A stretch of 25,916 nucleotides of DNA from an uncultured Porphyromonadaceae bacterium (GCA_900546835.1 UREH01000012.1:1-25916), one strand, 5' to 3'; counted from the first letter of the stretch, positions 1 to 8,972 are shown. The notes: generated by a model from the letters alone, not told the origin. Numbers and translations are program-made.

Positions 1-37
1 AATTTACATTAATAGTAACAGAAAACAGAATATTTTT

Positions 38-1156
38 ATGGATAAAAACAGAATTCGTCGTACTTATTTCTCGGTAGGTGGTTCACTTCTGATGGCTTTC
101 CTGCCGGCTTTGAGTGCGTGTGGAGTTTTTACAGATAATTCCAATAAGTATGTCGTTAATGGATCGGGAGTCGAAGTGACCAAGGGTAAGGCTACGACTT
201 CCGAGTCCTCAGGGCAGGTTCTCACGCCTCCCAAGTCGGATAAAGCTGTTGCTGCAAAACCATCGAAACCTTCGAAAAGCAAAGCTGTGAAGAACAAGAA
301 CAAGGTGAAGAATGAGCAGTCAACATCCAAGACCGCGAGGCCGACGGATACACGCCGTGATGCAGTCGGTGAGGCAAAGTCTCCTTCTGTCCGGCCGGTA
401 AGGTCAGAGCATACCGATGGATTGGAATCGAAGCACTCTCTTACAGATTTCAGTATCGAGGGTGAATGGACAATCTACAGCGTGCGCGGCAATATTGTTA
501 CCGGCGAGGAGCGTCCATATGTATGTTTCGATCTGCCCGCAAACCGGATGTATGGATCCAATGGATGTAATATCATAAATGCGGAGATATCGGTCAAAGC
601 TCCTTCGTCTGTTAGTATCGAGAATATGGTTTCGACAATGAAAGCGTGCGCTGATGCTCCGTTTGAATATCTTATTAATCTTGCGTTGGCCGATGTGAAA
701 TCTTATTCGGCCCGTCAGGAAGGACCGGATACTTATCTGGACCTGAAAGCTCAGAACGGTTCGACGTTGATAACTCTTCGTAGGCACAATATGGAGTTTC
801 TTAACGGACCTTGGGCGATTACATCCCTGAATTCAATGGCAATGCCTGCCGAGGGCTCGGAAGACGCTGCCTCGATTGTGGTAGATATACCACAGTTGCG
901 GATACATGGTAATACAGGGTGCAACATTTTTAACGGCAACCTTTTTATTGATCCCGATAAAGAGCGCTCCATGCAGTTTGCCGATATAATCACAACCCGA
1001 ATGGCGTGTGCGCCCGATTCGCGTGAGACTGAGCTGCTACTGGCACTCGAAGCTGTGGAATCGGCCCGTCAAACCGGTACCGATACTGTCGGTCTTTACG
1101 ATGTGGAGGGGAACGAGATTATCACTCTCAAACGTATGGTGATGAGGGAAGATTAA
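38..1156 (+). CDS. Lipoprotein with two META/HslJ-like domains
   Basis: A 372-residue predicted outer-membrane lipoprotein. The N-terminus has basic residues, a hydrophobic stretch and the lipobox LSAC, with the lipidated Cys at residue 28. Residues 45-105 are a low-complexity Lys/Ser/Thr/Pro linker, probably disordered. Two copies of a META (HslJ-type) domain follow, at about 135-250 and 253-370. Each carries the hallmark YGSNGCN or HGNTGCN turn and a later MKACADAP or TRMACAPD segment, so each copy keeps the two cysteines typical of the family. META proteins are linked to heat-shock-associated and motility or novobiocin-tolerance phenotypes in other bacteria, but the biochemical role is unknown. 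The start has no clear ribosome site, as is common in this phylum. It is monocistronic, converging on dnaJ. The domain call is confident; the function is not. Confidence 0.85.
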   Translation: MDKNRIRRTYFSVGGSLLMAFLPALSACGVFTDNSNKYVVNGSGVEVTKGKATTSESSGQVLTPPKSDKAVAAKPSKPSKSKAVKNKNKVKNEQSTSKTARPTDTRRDAVGEAKSPSVRPVRSEHTDGLESKHSLTDFSIEGEWTIYSVRGNIVTGEERPYVCFDLPANRMYGSNGCNIINAEISVKAPSSVSIENMVSTMKACADAPFEYLINLALADVKSYSARQEGPDTYLDLKAQNGSTLITLRRHNMEFLNGPWAITSLNSMAMPAEGSEDAASIVVDIPQLRIHGNTGCNIFNGNLFIDPDKERSMQFADIITTRMACAPDSRETELLLALEAVESARQTGTDTVGLYDVEGNEIITLKRMVMRED

Positions 1157-1176
1157 ATCTTCCCCACACCGTTTGC

Positions 1177-1216
1177 GAAAAAGGGCGCTCCTCCATATCG
1201 GGGAAGCGCCTTTTTC
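1177..1216. terminator. Bidirectional intrinsic terminator
   Basis: GAAAAAGGGCGCT (1177-1189) pairs with AGCGCCTTTTTC (1205-1216), with one bulged G and a 15-nt loop. The A-run on one side and T-run on the other let it end both the META lipoprotein transcript (+) and the grpE-dnaJ transcript (-), whose stop codons flank it. Confidence 0.85.
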
Positions 1217-1262
1217 GAGGGATTCGCATTTGAATGGATTGCAGCGCCATTCACGGGCTAAC

Positions 1263-2447
1263 TCATTCAAATATATGTTTGAGCTTGGAAAACAAACGAT
1301 GAGAGGTCTGTTCGGAAGGTTTGATGTTCGGCATATCGCGGAGGTTCTCGAAAGCCTTGCGTTCTTCGTCGGTCAGTTGCTCGGGGATGTAGACCATGAT
1401 GTTGATCAGCTCGTCGCCTACCGCTCCGCGGTTGTCGGGAGAGGGGAGACCCTTGCCACGCAAGCGAAGCACTTTACCGGGCTGCGTGCCGGCGGGAATA
1501 TTCAGTCGGGCACGTCCTGTGATGGTAGGCACCTCTACGGCGCCTCCGAGAGTGGCGGTCGGAACATCCAGCATCATATTATAGATTACGTCTGAGCCGT
1601 CGCGAATCAGCTCGGGGTGTTTGATTTCCTGAATTACAACCTGCAGGTCGCCGGCTATTCCGCCTCGGCGCGGGGCATTGCCTTTACCCTTTACGGTAAG
1701 AGTCATGCCCTCCTGCACGCCGGCAGGGATGTGAAACGATACTGTTTCGTCTTTTCTCTGAGTGCCTTCGCCGTTGCAATAGCCGCAGGTCTGCTGTATG
1801 ACTTTCCCTTCGCCTTCGCATTGCGGGCAGACGCCTACAGCTTCCTGAGGACCAAAGAATCCCTGAACAACCTGACTTATCGTTCCGGATCCATGGCAGG
1901 TGGGACAAGTGGTGAAGGCTGTGCCGTCCTTTGCGCCGGTGCCGTGGCAATGCTGACATGCTACGTTGGTGGGAACCCGGAGGGTCTTGTCAACCCCCGA
2001 CGCGATTTCTGCAAGCGTAAGTTTGACCGTGATACGGAGGTCGGAACCTCGGCGCTGGGGGCGTTGTGAGCGACGGCTGGATCGTCCTCCGGTCGCACCT
2101 CCGAAACCGCCACCCATATTGAAGTGGCCGCCGAAGATGTCGCCGAACTGAGCGAAGATGTCTTCCATCGACATGCCTCCCGAACTGTAGAAGCCGCCTC
2201 CGCCACCTCCGAATCCCTGGGGACCCATCGAATGGCCGAACTGATCGTACTTCTGGCGCTTTTCCTCATTGGAAAGCACTTCGTAGGCCTCAGCCGCTTC
2301 CTTGAATTTCTCCTCGGCGTTTTTATCGTCGGGATTCTTGTCGGGATGGTATTTGATTGCCAGTTTGCGGTAGGCCTTTTTTATTTCATCGGGGGTCGCA
2401 GTTTTTGAAACTCCAAGCACCTCGTAGTAATCTCTTTTTTCTGCCAT
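1263..2447 (-). CDS. dnaJ: Chaperone DnaJ (Hsp40)
   Basis: A 394-residue type I J-protein that delivers unfolded substrates to DnaK and stimulates its ATPase in the cytoplasm. The J domain (1-70) carries the HPD motif at 34-36. A Gly/Phe-rich linker (75-120) ends in an Arg-rich patch. The zinc-binding region (about 164-230) has four CxxCxGxG-type repeats: [24 protein letters not shown] and CGYCNGEG. The C-terminal beta-sandwich domains I/II follow. Length and domain order are normal for the family. It lies 31 nt downstream of grpE on the same strand, so co-transcription is likely. dnaK is not in this window. The start ATG gives the standard [14 protein letters not shown]-terminus. Confidence 0.97.
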   Translation of the reverse strand: MAEKRDYYEVLGVSKTATPDEIKKAYRKLAIKYHPDKNPDDKNAEEKFKEAAEAYEVLSNEEKRQKYDQFGHSMGPQGFGGGGGGFYSSGGMSMEDIFAQFGDIFGGHFNMGGGFGGATGGRSSRRSQRPQRRGSDLRITVKLTLAEIASGVDKTLRVPTNVACQHCHGTGAKDGTAFTTCPTCHGSGTISQVVQGFFGPQEAVGVCPQCEGEGKVIQQTCGYCNGEGTQRKDETVSFHIPAGVQEGMTLTVKGKGNAPRRGGIAGDLQVVIQEIKHPELIRDGSDVIYNMMLDVPTATLGGAVEVPTITGRARLNIPAGTQPGKVLRLRGKGLPSPDNRGAVGDELINIMVYIPEQLTDEERKAFENLRDMPNIKPSEQTSHRLFSKLKHIFE

Positions 2448-2478
2448 TGCTGTAAGTTTTCAAAAGATGACACACGTA

Positions 2479-3081
2479 TCACTGAGCTACGACGACTTTG
2501 GCATGACGGAGTACGCGGTCGTTGAGCATATATCCTTTTTCCACGGTGTCGCTGACCGTTCCCTTTTTGTCGTCCGACGGAGCGGGAATCATCGCTACTG
2601 CTTCGTGAAGGTCGGCGTCGAATGCGGCGCCGGTTGATTCCATCGCCGTCACACCGTTATCGGCAAGATATTTTACAAGCTTGTTGTATATCAATTGCAT
2701 TCCTTCTTTTACTGCTTCCGCGTCGGTAGAATCCTTGATGGCATCAAGTCCGCGTTCAAAATCGTCGACGATTGGAAGTATACCCTTGAGTGCTTTCTCG
2801 GCGGCAGACTTTACAAGGTCAGTGCGCTCACGGAGGGTGCGTTTGCGGAAGTTGTCGAATTCCGCCATAAGAAAGAGGTATTCTTTCTTTTCTTTTTCTA
2901 TTTCCTGTTCTTTCTGATTAAGCAGTTCTTTTACTTTTTCAAGTTCAGCAGCCTCCACGTTTTCCTCTTCGGGCATCTCGTCTGTTTCCGGAGTCTCGAT
3001 GTCGTTGATTTCAATATCGGGATTCTCTATGCGTGCATCGGTAGTGTTTTCGACCGACTTGTTGCGTTTGTTCTTATCCAT
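2479..3081 (-). CDS. grpE: Nucleotide exchange factor GrpE
   Basis: A 200-residue GrpE, the ADP/ATP exchange factor for DnaK. An acidic, probably disordered N-terminus (1-45) leads into a Lys/Glu-rich coiled coil (about 45-90) containing the conserved FDNFRKRT segment. The C-terminal beta domain ends in the family signature region (DLHEAVAMIPAP, then GYMLNDRVLRHAKVVV). It is the first gene of a grpE-dnaJ pair. No CIRCE operator is visible upstream. The only regulatory-looking motif is a short palindrome about 45-58 nt before the start. The start gives MDKNKRNKS. Confidence 0.96.
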   Translation of the reverse strand: MDKNKRNKSVENTTDARIENPDIEINDIETPETDEMPEEENVEAAELEKVKELLNQKEQEIEKEKKEYLFLMAEFDNFRKRTLRERTDLVKSAAEKALKGILPIVDDFERGLDAIKDSTDAEAVKEGMQLIYNKLVKYLADNGVTAMESTGAAFDADLHEAVAMIPAPSDDKKGTVSDTVEKGYMLNDRVLRHAKVVVAQ

Positions 3082-3125
3082 ATGGCGTATTATTATATTT
3101 CAAGAGTTGTTGGCGGTTTTACCCA

Positions 3126-3139
3126 GTTGTATTTACAAC
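3126..3139. promoter_or_regulatory. Short palindrome upstream of grpE
   Basis: GTTGTA-TT-TACAAC is a perfect 6-bp inverted repeat, 45-58 nt upstream of the grpE start. Its placement suits a promoter-proximal operator. No exact TAnnTTTG box is seen on the minus strand here, so the grpE promoter itself is unassigned. Confidence 0.25.
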
Positions 3140-3222
3140 AAAAACATTGCCAAAAATGGCCGAATTTGATTTTGTGTCGTATTTGGCATGCCTGTTCGTA
3201 AAAATTCAATAATATAACAAAT

Positions 3223-3250
3223 GCACACGTCGTTGGGTTTAGACGTGTGC
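3223..3250 (-). terminator. Hairpin downstream of the RND efflux operon
   Basis: GCACACGTC (3223-3231) and GACGTGTGC (3242-3250) form a perfect 9-bp stem with a 10-nt loop. It lies 43 nt past the stop of the outer-membrane channel gene. On the minus strand it is followed by a mixed A/T tract rather than a clean T-run, so it is a plausible but not ideal terminator. Confidence 0.55.
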
Positions 3251-3293
3251 CATGAGGGGCGCGCTGCTTGAAATGCATGGTATTATGCGCTTC

Positions 3294-4484
3294 TTACAAA
3301 CCGGGTGTAAGGGCCTGGAGCTCGACTTCGGCTCTTGCGAGTTCTGCCTGCAGAGAAATCAGAGAAAGACGTGCATCAAGGAAATACGTGCTTTCGCGTA
3401 AATAGTCAAGTAAAGTAATCTGTCCTCCTTTGTAGGCTTTCAGAAGAAGTCGCTGATTGTTTGTATTTTCAACGGGAGGAGCGAGCAGGGAAATCCTGGT
3501 CTGAAGCCCGTGTAGCGTGTTCAGAGTGCTGCGTATGCGTCCGGCGGTTTCTGTCAGGACGGCTTTTTGTTGGAAAGAACTTGCCAGTTTGGCGGCATTG
3601 GCCGCTGCAACTTCCTTGCCGGAGCGCCATATCGGCAGTTCGATTCCCACACTGAGTCCGTTGAAATGGTTGCCGTCTTCGAAAGCGTGCCGGTATCCGA
3701 GTGAGAAACCAGGGAAACGCCCTTTTCGGGTGGCCTCGGCTTCTGCCTCGGCAACTCTTAGAGCTGCCATTGCGGACACCACTGCCGGCGCCGTATCTGC
3801 TGCCGTGAGATATGATTCGTCAGGCAACAGTTCATAATGAGGGAAATCAACCCCGAACGACAGTGGGGGCATTGTGCGTGGATTATACCCCATGGCCTCA
3901 AGGTCTGCTCTACGAGCGGCGAGTGCGGCGAGCGATTCAGCATAGTCTGCGCTGACTCCCGCAGCCTCGACAGCTGTACGGTTAACATCGAGGATTGTTG
4001 TTTCGCCGTGGCGATAAGCTTTTTCTGTAGCATCCCGGAGAGACGATAGTAGGGAGTCGGCCTCCGCCAGCACGGTGGCTTTTCGTGAAGCTTCGACATA
4101 GTCGATGAGAGCTTTCGACACTTGCGCGGTAATTTCAGTCCGGAGTTCATCCATTCGCCGCAAGTTTGCCTCAGACACAGTCTGTCCGACTTTCGACCGG
4201 GCATTGTATATGCCGGGCCACTCGAAACGTTGGCTTACGCCCGCGCTCCAACGGTTGTCGCCATGCTCTCCGGCATTCCAGAGTCTTTCAAATTCAATCT
4301 CGGGATTATCCAGAGTGTTGTCCGCTTTTGTGGCAAGAAGTTGAGCCCGAAGCGCTTCCTGCTGAGCCTGAATTATCGGCGACGAACCGACCATTGCGTT
4401 AGTTATTTCTGTGAACGTATCGGCGGACAATGCTGTCGGTATGAGCAGCATTCCGAGTATGATATTTTTTATGGTTGAGTTCAT
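3294..4484 (-). CDS. TolC-family outer-membrane channel of metal RND system
   Basis: A 396-residue outer-membrane efflux protein (CusC/CzcC type). A signal peptide of about 20 residues ends at ALSA. The mature part is the expected tandem arrangement of long amphipathic helices, with repeated Ala/Glu/Arg-rich segments (about 30-200 and 230-395), and GVSQRFEWPG and LPIWRSGKEVAAA-type strand/turn segments characteristic of TolC relatives. No lipobox cysteine follows the signal peptide, unlike E. coli CusC. It forms the outer-membrane exit duct for the pump encoded just upstream. Its ATG overlaps the pump's TGA (ATGA, 4 nt), which indicates translational coupling and placement as last gene of the operon. 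Confidence 0.88.
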   Translation of the reverse strand: MNSTIKNIILGMLLIPTALSADTFTEITNAMVGSSPIIQAQQEALRAQLLATKADNTLDNPEIEFERLWNAGEHGDNRWSAGVSQRFEWPGIYNARSKVGQTVSEANLRRMDELRTEITAQVSKALIDYVEASRKATVLAEADSLLSSLRDATEKAYRHGETTILDVNRTAVEAAGVSADYAESLAALAARRADLEAMGYNPRTMPPLSFGVDFPHYELLPDESYLTAADTAPAVVSAMAALRVAEAEAEATRKGRFPGFSLGYRHAFEDGNHFNGLSVGIELPIWRSGKEVAAANAAKLASSFQQKAVLTETAGRIRSTLNTLHGLQTRISLLAPPVENTNNQRLLLKAYKGGQITLLDYLRESTYFLDARLSLISLQAELARAEVELQALTPGL

Positions 4485-7400
4485 TTCGGCTTTTTGCGGG
4501 TGGAGATGAATTTATATAGCACTGGGACTACAAATATATTGAGTGTGGTGGAACTTACGAGGCCACCCAGTATTACCAAGGCAAGCGGGCTCTGAATTTC
4601 ATTGCCCGGCACACCGCTGCGAAGGGCCAGAGGAATAAGCGCGAGCGCAGAAGTGAGCGCTGTCATTACGATTGGAATCAGTCGGTCGGTCGAGCCGGAG
4701 CGTACGCGTTTCTCAAGTGTTTCACCTTCGATCTGGAGCTGATTGTAGCGCGACATAAGCAACATGCCGTTTCTGGTAGCGATGCCAAGCAGCGAGATAA
4801 AACCGATTATGGCAGGTATGTTCAGGTCATTTCCGGTAAGTTTCAGAATCCATACTCCTCCTATCATTGCCAGCGGCATGTTGATTAATATTACCATGCT
4901 TTGGCTTAGATTACGGAAATCAGCATATAGAAGCATGAAAATCACCAGGAGGGCAATTATGGTAGCCAGCGCAAGTGTGCGCGATGCACGCGCCTCATTT
5001 TCAAACTGACCGCCATATGTCACGTGGTAGCCTTCAGGTAGCTGTATCTCACTGTCGACACGCTCTCGGATCTGATCTACTATTCCACTTAGATTCCCGC
5101 TGCCGTCGACGTTGGCGGAGATAACTATACGACGTCCGACGTTCTCGCGGTTGATTGTATTGGGGCCTGTTGTCGACTCAATATCGGCTACATAGCTTAA
5201 CGGGATTTTCCCGACATTCGAATCAATCATAATATCGGCCAGTCCTGCGATGGAGTTCCGGGAATTCTCGTTGAATTTCAGGGTTATATTATAAGGGAGA
5301 TTACCGTCGTATACTTCACCGATTACCATACCTGCCAGTGCTACGTCGACTGTACGGGCAAATTGGCCGGGCGTTATACCATAGCGGGCGAGTAGCTCGC
5401 GACGCGGTGTAATCTTCAGCTGCGGTCGTTCCATCTGTTGTTCGAGGTTCACGTCGGTCACTCCGGGAATCTCCTTGAGAATCGTGCTGATCTCCCGACC
5501 GTAGATAAAGAGTTTGTTAAGATCTGTGCCGAACACCTTGATGGCGATCTGGGCTTCGGATCCGGAAAGCATAGCGTCAATACGGTGGGAGATGGGCTGC
5601 CCGATTTCAATGTTTACGCCGGGGATCTCTGAAAGTCTGCGACGCACGTCGCGAACCATCTCGTTGCGGCTTCGTCCGGAAAGGGTATAAGGTGCTTCTA
5701 TTTCCGACACGTTGACGCCAAGGGAATGTTCGTCGAGTTCAGCGCGCCCGGTTTTTCGGGCTACCGTACGAACTTCCGGTGTCGCGAGGATTATTTCTTC
5801 GGCCATTCGGCCTACGCGGTCGCTTTCCTCCAGCGAGAAGCCTGGAAGGGTGGAAACATTAATTGTCATGGACCCTTCATTGAAAGGCGGAAGAAATCCT
5901 CGTCCGAGAGTGAAGATCAGTATAACGGCAGAAATAAATAATGCTGCAGTGATGGCAATGACCGTTTTGCCGTGATGAAGACACCATTCCAGCGACCGGC
6001 TGTAGGCGTCTCGCAATTTTTTCGCAAGCCATGGCTGCCGGTTTAACATTCCGGTGGCTTTGTCGGAACTTAGCATATAGGAGCACAGCACCGGTGTCAG
6101 CGTAAGGGCAACGACCGTCGATGCGGCGAGCGCCACAATAAATGCCACTCCAAGAGGAATAAGCATACGCCCCTCAATTCCGGATAGGAAGAACAGCGGG
6201 ATGAAACTTGCGACGATTATCAGCGACGAGTTGAATATGGGGGTACGGACCTCTTTCGAGGCCTCGTAAATTACGTGAAGCGCAGGCTGCCGGTCGGATT
6301 CGGGCCGGTGTCGGTTTTCGCGCAGGCGTTTATATACGTTCTCTACGTCGACAATAGCATCGTCTACAAGCGAACCGATGGCAATCGCAATGCCTCCGAG
6401 GGTCATGGTGTTGATTGTCACGTTCATACCACGCAAAATCAACACGGTAATGATAATTGACATCGGGAGCGATACGAGCGAGGCAATCGTGGTCCGCAGG
6501 TTCATCAGAAAGAAGAAAAGTACGATTATCACCATCAGTGCTCCCTCAAGGAGCGACGACTGTAGATTGCTGACTGAATTGGATATGAAATCGCTCTGGC
6601 GGAATATATCGTCAGAAATCTGCACATATGGAGGCAGGGTAGCAGCAATCGAATTCAGCTCTTCTTCAATGCGGTCTGTCAGTTGGATAGTAGCTGCAAG
6701 CGGCTGTTTGGTCACGGTAAGCAATACCGCCGGTCGGGCCTTGACCGAAGCTGAGCCGAGCCGGGGCGAACTGGCTCCCATTGCAACATCCGCTATATCG
6801 TTTAGCGTCACCACAGACCCGGCTTTCGATTTGACTACAGTCTTTGCGAGGTCGTCGCAATTGCGAGTGTTGACCACTCCTTTTATGATATATTCGTTGC
6901 CGAATTCGTAGTGTGTCCCACCGACGGCATTTTCGTTGATGGCATCGGTTGCTGCGAGCACATCATCGAGGGTCACATCGAATTGTTTCATAAGTGCGGG
7001 GTTCAGGAGAATCTGATATTCACTGACATCCCCGCCAATTACCGATACCTGTGATACGCCTGAAATAGAAAGAAGTCGTGGGCGTATGTCGCGGTCGGCG
7101 ATTGAACGTAATTCTCCCATATGGTTGCCGGCAGGAGCAATCGAATCATTGACGGTGAGGCCGATGATCATGATTTCTCCAAGAATTGAAGATTGCGGTC
7201 CGAGGGTGGGCGATTTTACTCCCGCTGGAAATGATTGGGCCAAAGTGGCAATGCGTTCAGATACATTCTGACGTGCGCGGTAAATATCCGTCTCCCAGTT
7301 GAACTCCGCCCATACAACCGAAAAACCCATTGCTGAGGAGGAACGGACGCGACGGATACCTGTTGCACCGTTGACGGCTGTCTCTACCGGAAACGTGACG

Positions 7401-7591
7401 AGTCTTTCAACCTCTTCAGGAGCCAGCCCCGGGGCTTCTGTCATGATAACGACTGTCGGAGCGTTTAAATCAGGAAAAATGTCGATCTCGGAACGAATCA
7501 GGGCGATAGTTCCGCCTATGAGAATCAATCCCGACAGAATGAGGACAACCAGACGGTTATATAATGAGAAATGAATTATTTTATTGAGCAT
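4481..7591 (-). CDS. Heavy-metal RND efflux pump (CusA/CzcA family)
   Basis: A 1036-residue inner-membrane proton-driven RND transporter, full length for the HME family. TM1 lies near residues 13-32, followed by the conserved EIDIFPDLNAPTV and EAPGLAPEEVERLVTFPVE segments. Two porter/docking lobes and a duplicated six-TM bundle follow. TM4 reads GGIAIAIGSLVDDAIVDVEN (399-418), with D410, D411, D415 and E417 as candidate proton-relay residues. This resembles the monovalent-cation (Cu/Ag) group, but with extra acidic residues. HRIDAMLSG at 669-677 keeps one methionine matching the CusA cleft. The other two CusA metal-binding methionines appear to be V628 and I739 by eye alignment, so the metal substrate is uncertain. 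It sits between the adaptor and channel genes. Confidence 0.92.
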   Translation of the reverse strand: MLNKIIHFSLYNRLVVLILSGLILIGGTIALIRSEIDIFPDLNAPTVVIMTEAPGLAPEEVERLVTFPVETAVNGATGIRRVRSSSAMGFSVVWAEFNWETDIYRARQNVSERIATLAQSFPAGVKSPTLGPQSSILGEIMIIGLTVNDSIAPAGNHMGELRSIADRDIRPRLLSISGVSQVSVIGGDVSEYQILLNPALMKQFDVTLDDVLAATDAINENAVGGTHYEFGNEYIIKGVVNTRNCDDLAKTVVKSKAGSVVTLNDIADVAMGASSPRLGSASVKARPAVLLTVTKQPLAATIQLTDRIEEELNSIAATLPPYVQISDDIFRQSDFISNSVSNLQSSLLEGALMVIIVLFFFLMNLRTTIASLVSLPMSIIITVLILRGMNVTINTMTLGGIAIAIGSLVDDAIVDVENVYKRLRENRHRPESDRQPALHVIYEASKEVRTPIFNSSLIIVASFIPLFFLSGIEGRMLIPLGVAFIVALAASTVVALTLTPVLCSYMLSSDKATGMLNRQPWLAKKLRDAYSRSLEWCLHHGKTVIAITAALFISAVILIFTLGRGFLPPFNEGSMTINVSTLPGFSLEESDRVGRMAEEIILATPEVRTVARKTGRAELDEHSLGVNVSEIEAPYTLSGRSRNEMVRDVRRRLSEIPGVNIEIGQPISHRIDAMLSGSEAQIAIKVFGTDLNKLFIYGREISTILKEIPGVTDVNLEQQMERPQLKITPRRELLARYGITPGQFARTVDVALAGMVIGEVYDGNLPYNITLKFNENSRNSIAGLADIMIDSNVGKIPLSYVADIESTTGPNTINRENVGRRIVISANVDGSGNLSGIVDQIRERVDSEIQLPEGYHVTYGGQFENEARASRTLALATIIALLVIFMLLYADFRNLSQSMVILINMPLAMIGGVWILKLTGNDLNIPAIIGFISLLGIATRNGMLLMSRYNQLQIEGETLEKRVRSGSTDRLIPIVMTALTSALALIPLALRSGVPGNEIQSPLALVILGGLVSSTTLNIFVVPVLYKFISTRKKPK

Positions 7592-7658
7592 ATAGTGCGG
7601 TCGTGCTTCGGGAGATATAGAGAAATAATTTCTTCAAAAGTCGGAGCAATATGGCTTC

Positions 7659-8822
7659 TTAATGGGTATGGCCTTCCGGCCGGACTCCGGAGGCCTCTGC
7701 CAGACGGAGAAATGTGACGCCTTCCGTCACAACGTCGTCGCCGGCATGCAGACCACCGGCTACCTCAACCCTGTCAGCGGATCTACGGCCTAAGGATACG
7801 GGACGTTTCTCATAGCCGTCGGCATCCAGACGGACGTATACAAATGTCTGCCCCTGCTGTTCACTTATTGCAGAAAGCGGTAGGGATAAGGTTTCGGTTT
7901 TTTGGGGGGAATGGAGATATACTTCGCAATACGTACCGGGAGTCAGAGTTTTGTTGGATATGGCAAAATAGAGGGGGATATATCCGTTCTGAGCAATTAC
8001 GGTCGATGCGTTTACCCTATGGCCGTTTAGCTTGCTGACAGATAGCAGTTCGGATGTGCCGTTTATTCGGAAGTCGGCATCGGAAAACGAAGCGATGTCA
8101 GATGAATAGCGAACAGGGACGTTCACACGAAGTACGACCTGATTCGACGATGCGATTGTCGCAATCGCATCGCCAGGATTTACGGCCTGCCCCTGGCTGG
8201 CGGTCAGCGACGTAATCACGCCTGCTACCGGCGAAGTGACAACGCTCCCACGGCTGGACGACGTCGCCCCCATGGCAGCTTTTGCGGTCTCATATGCCTG
8301 TAGGGCCGCGTTGTAGTCGCGGGTTGATACAATTCCTTCTGCATGCAGCGGTTCGAGCCGCTGAAGTTCGCGCTTTGCGGCGTCAACTTGTACGCGTGCA
8401 TTTTCCGTAACGTCGCCACCGGCCATGCCCGCACCTGATATTGAGGCGATTGCCTGCCCTGCTACGACCTGGCTGCCGAGCGTTATTGATGGTGAGAACG
8501 TAAGGATGCCACCCGATCGGGCCGATGCGATGCCTTGGCCGACCGGGGAGTAGTCGATTGCGCCATCTACAGGAATCGCTTCCTGGAATTCTCCGGCTTC
8601 AATTCTGGAAACTTTTATACCTAGTTTTTGTGCCTGTTCCGGTTCTATTATAATATGGGAAGGGGAGTGGTTATGTTCACCCTCGTCGATTATATCAGCA
8701 GAATCATGAGCATGATTATGGTTGTGTGCAAGTTCATTGGACTCATGATGACATCCGCAAAGCAATCCTGTAAATACGATTGCCGCTATAGCATTGAAAT
8801 TCATTCCGGGTAAGTATTTCAT
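7659..8822 (-). CDS. RND periplasmic adaptor lipoprotein (CusB/CzcB type)
   Basis: A 387-residue membrane fusion protein joining the RND pump to the outer-membrane channel. The N-terminal hydrophobic segment ends in LCGC (Cys 24), so it is probably a lipoprotein. A His/Asp/Glu-rich stretch follows (about 25-55, for example AHNHNHAHDSAD and EGEHNHS), and the C-terminus is EGHTH; both are likely metal-binding. The core shows the lipoyl/barrel-sandwich halves (GGILTFSPSITLGSQVVAGQ and SPVAGVITSLTASQGQAV), an alpha-hairpin of about 50 residues between them, and then beta-barrel and membrane-proximal domains. It is the first gene of the operon, 67 nt before the pump. Met7 is an alternative start; Met1 is preferred because it follows a TAnnTTTG box by about 28 nt. 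Confidence 0.9.
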   Translation of the reverse strand: MKYLPGMNFNAIAAIVFTGLLCGCHHESNELAHNHNHAHDSADIIDEGEHNHSPSHIIIEPEQAQKLGIKVSRIEAGEFQEAIPVDGAIDYSPVGQGIASARSGGILTFSPSITLGSQVVAGQAIASISGAGMAGGDVTENARVQVDAAKRELQRLEPLHAEGIVSTRDYNAALQAYETAKAAMGATSSSRGSVVTSPVAGVITSLTASQGQAVNPGDAIATIASSNQVVLRVNVPVRYSSDIASFSDADFRINGTSELLSVSKLNGHRVNASTVIAQNGYIPLYFAISNKTLTPGTYCEVYLHSPQKTETLSLPLSAISEQQGQTFVYVRLDADGYEKRPVSLGRRSADRVEVAGGLHAGDDVVTEGVTFLRLAEASGVRPEGHTH

Positions 8823-8849
8823 CGTATGTGCGGGAAAATTATATTTTCA

Positions 8850-8857
8850 CAAATTTA
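8850..8857 (-). promoter_or_regulatory. -7 box for the RND efflux operon
   Basis: On the minus strand this reads TAAATTTG, an exact match to the Bacteroidetes -7 consensus TAnnTTTG, 27 nt before the adaptor gene ATG. No TTTG lies at the expected -33 distance, so the promoter may depend on an activator or be weak. Confidence 0.55.
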
Positions 8858-8880
8858 CGCCTTTTGCACATGCTTTTCAT

Positions 8881-8888
8881 TATATTTG
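8881..8888 (+). promoter_or_regulatory. -7 box for rmuC
   Basis: TATATTTG is an exact TAnnTTTG match, giving a predicted start of transcription near 8895 and a leader of about 78 nt. The nearest TTTG (8863-8866) is 14 nt upstream, shorter than the usual 19-21. A second TAnnTTTG (8954-8961) lies only 11 nt before the ATG and is less likely. Confidence 0.5.
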
Positions 8889-8892
8889 CATT

Positions 8893-8913
8893 CCGAATTT
8901 TTGCACAATTCGG
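8893..8913. promoter_or_regulatory. Palindrome in the efflux/rmuC divergent region
   Basis: CCGAATT (8893-8899) and AATTCGG (8907-8913) form a perfect inverted repeat around TTTGCAC. It covers the predicted rmuC transcription start and lies about 40 nt upstream of the efflux -7 box. TTTTGCACA occurs both here (8899-8907) and at 8862-8870. It is a candidate operator for a metal-responsive regulator not encoded nearby. Confidence 0.4.
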
Positions 8914-8972
8914 CGGCTCACTTGCATATTTCAGTCGCTTGATCATGATAAAATATTTTTGAACAGTTACTT

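Noticed and set aside
1173..1595. A 140-codon plus-strand frame opposite the dnaJ 3' end
   Set aside because: It starts inside the bidirectional terminator and is antisense to a well-supported gene.
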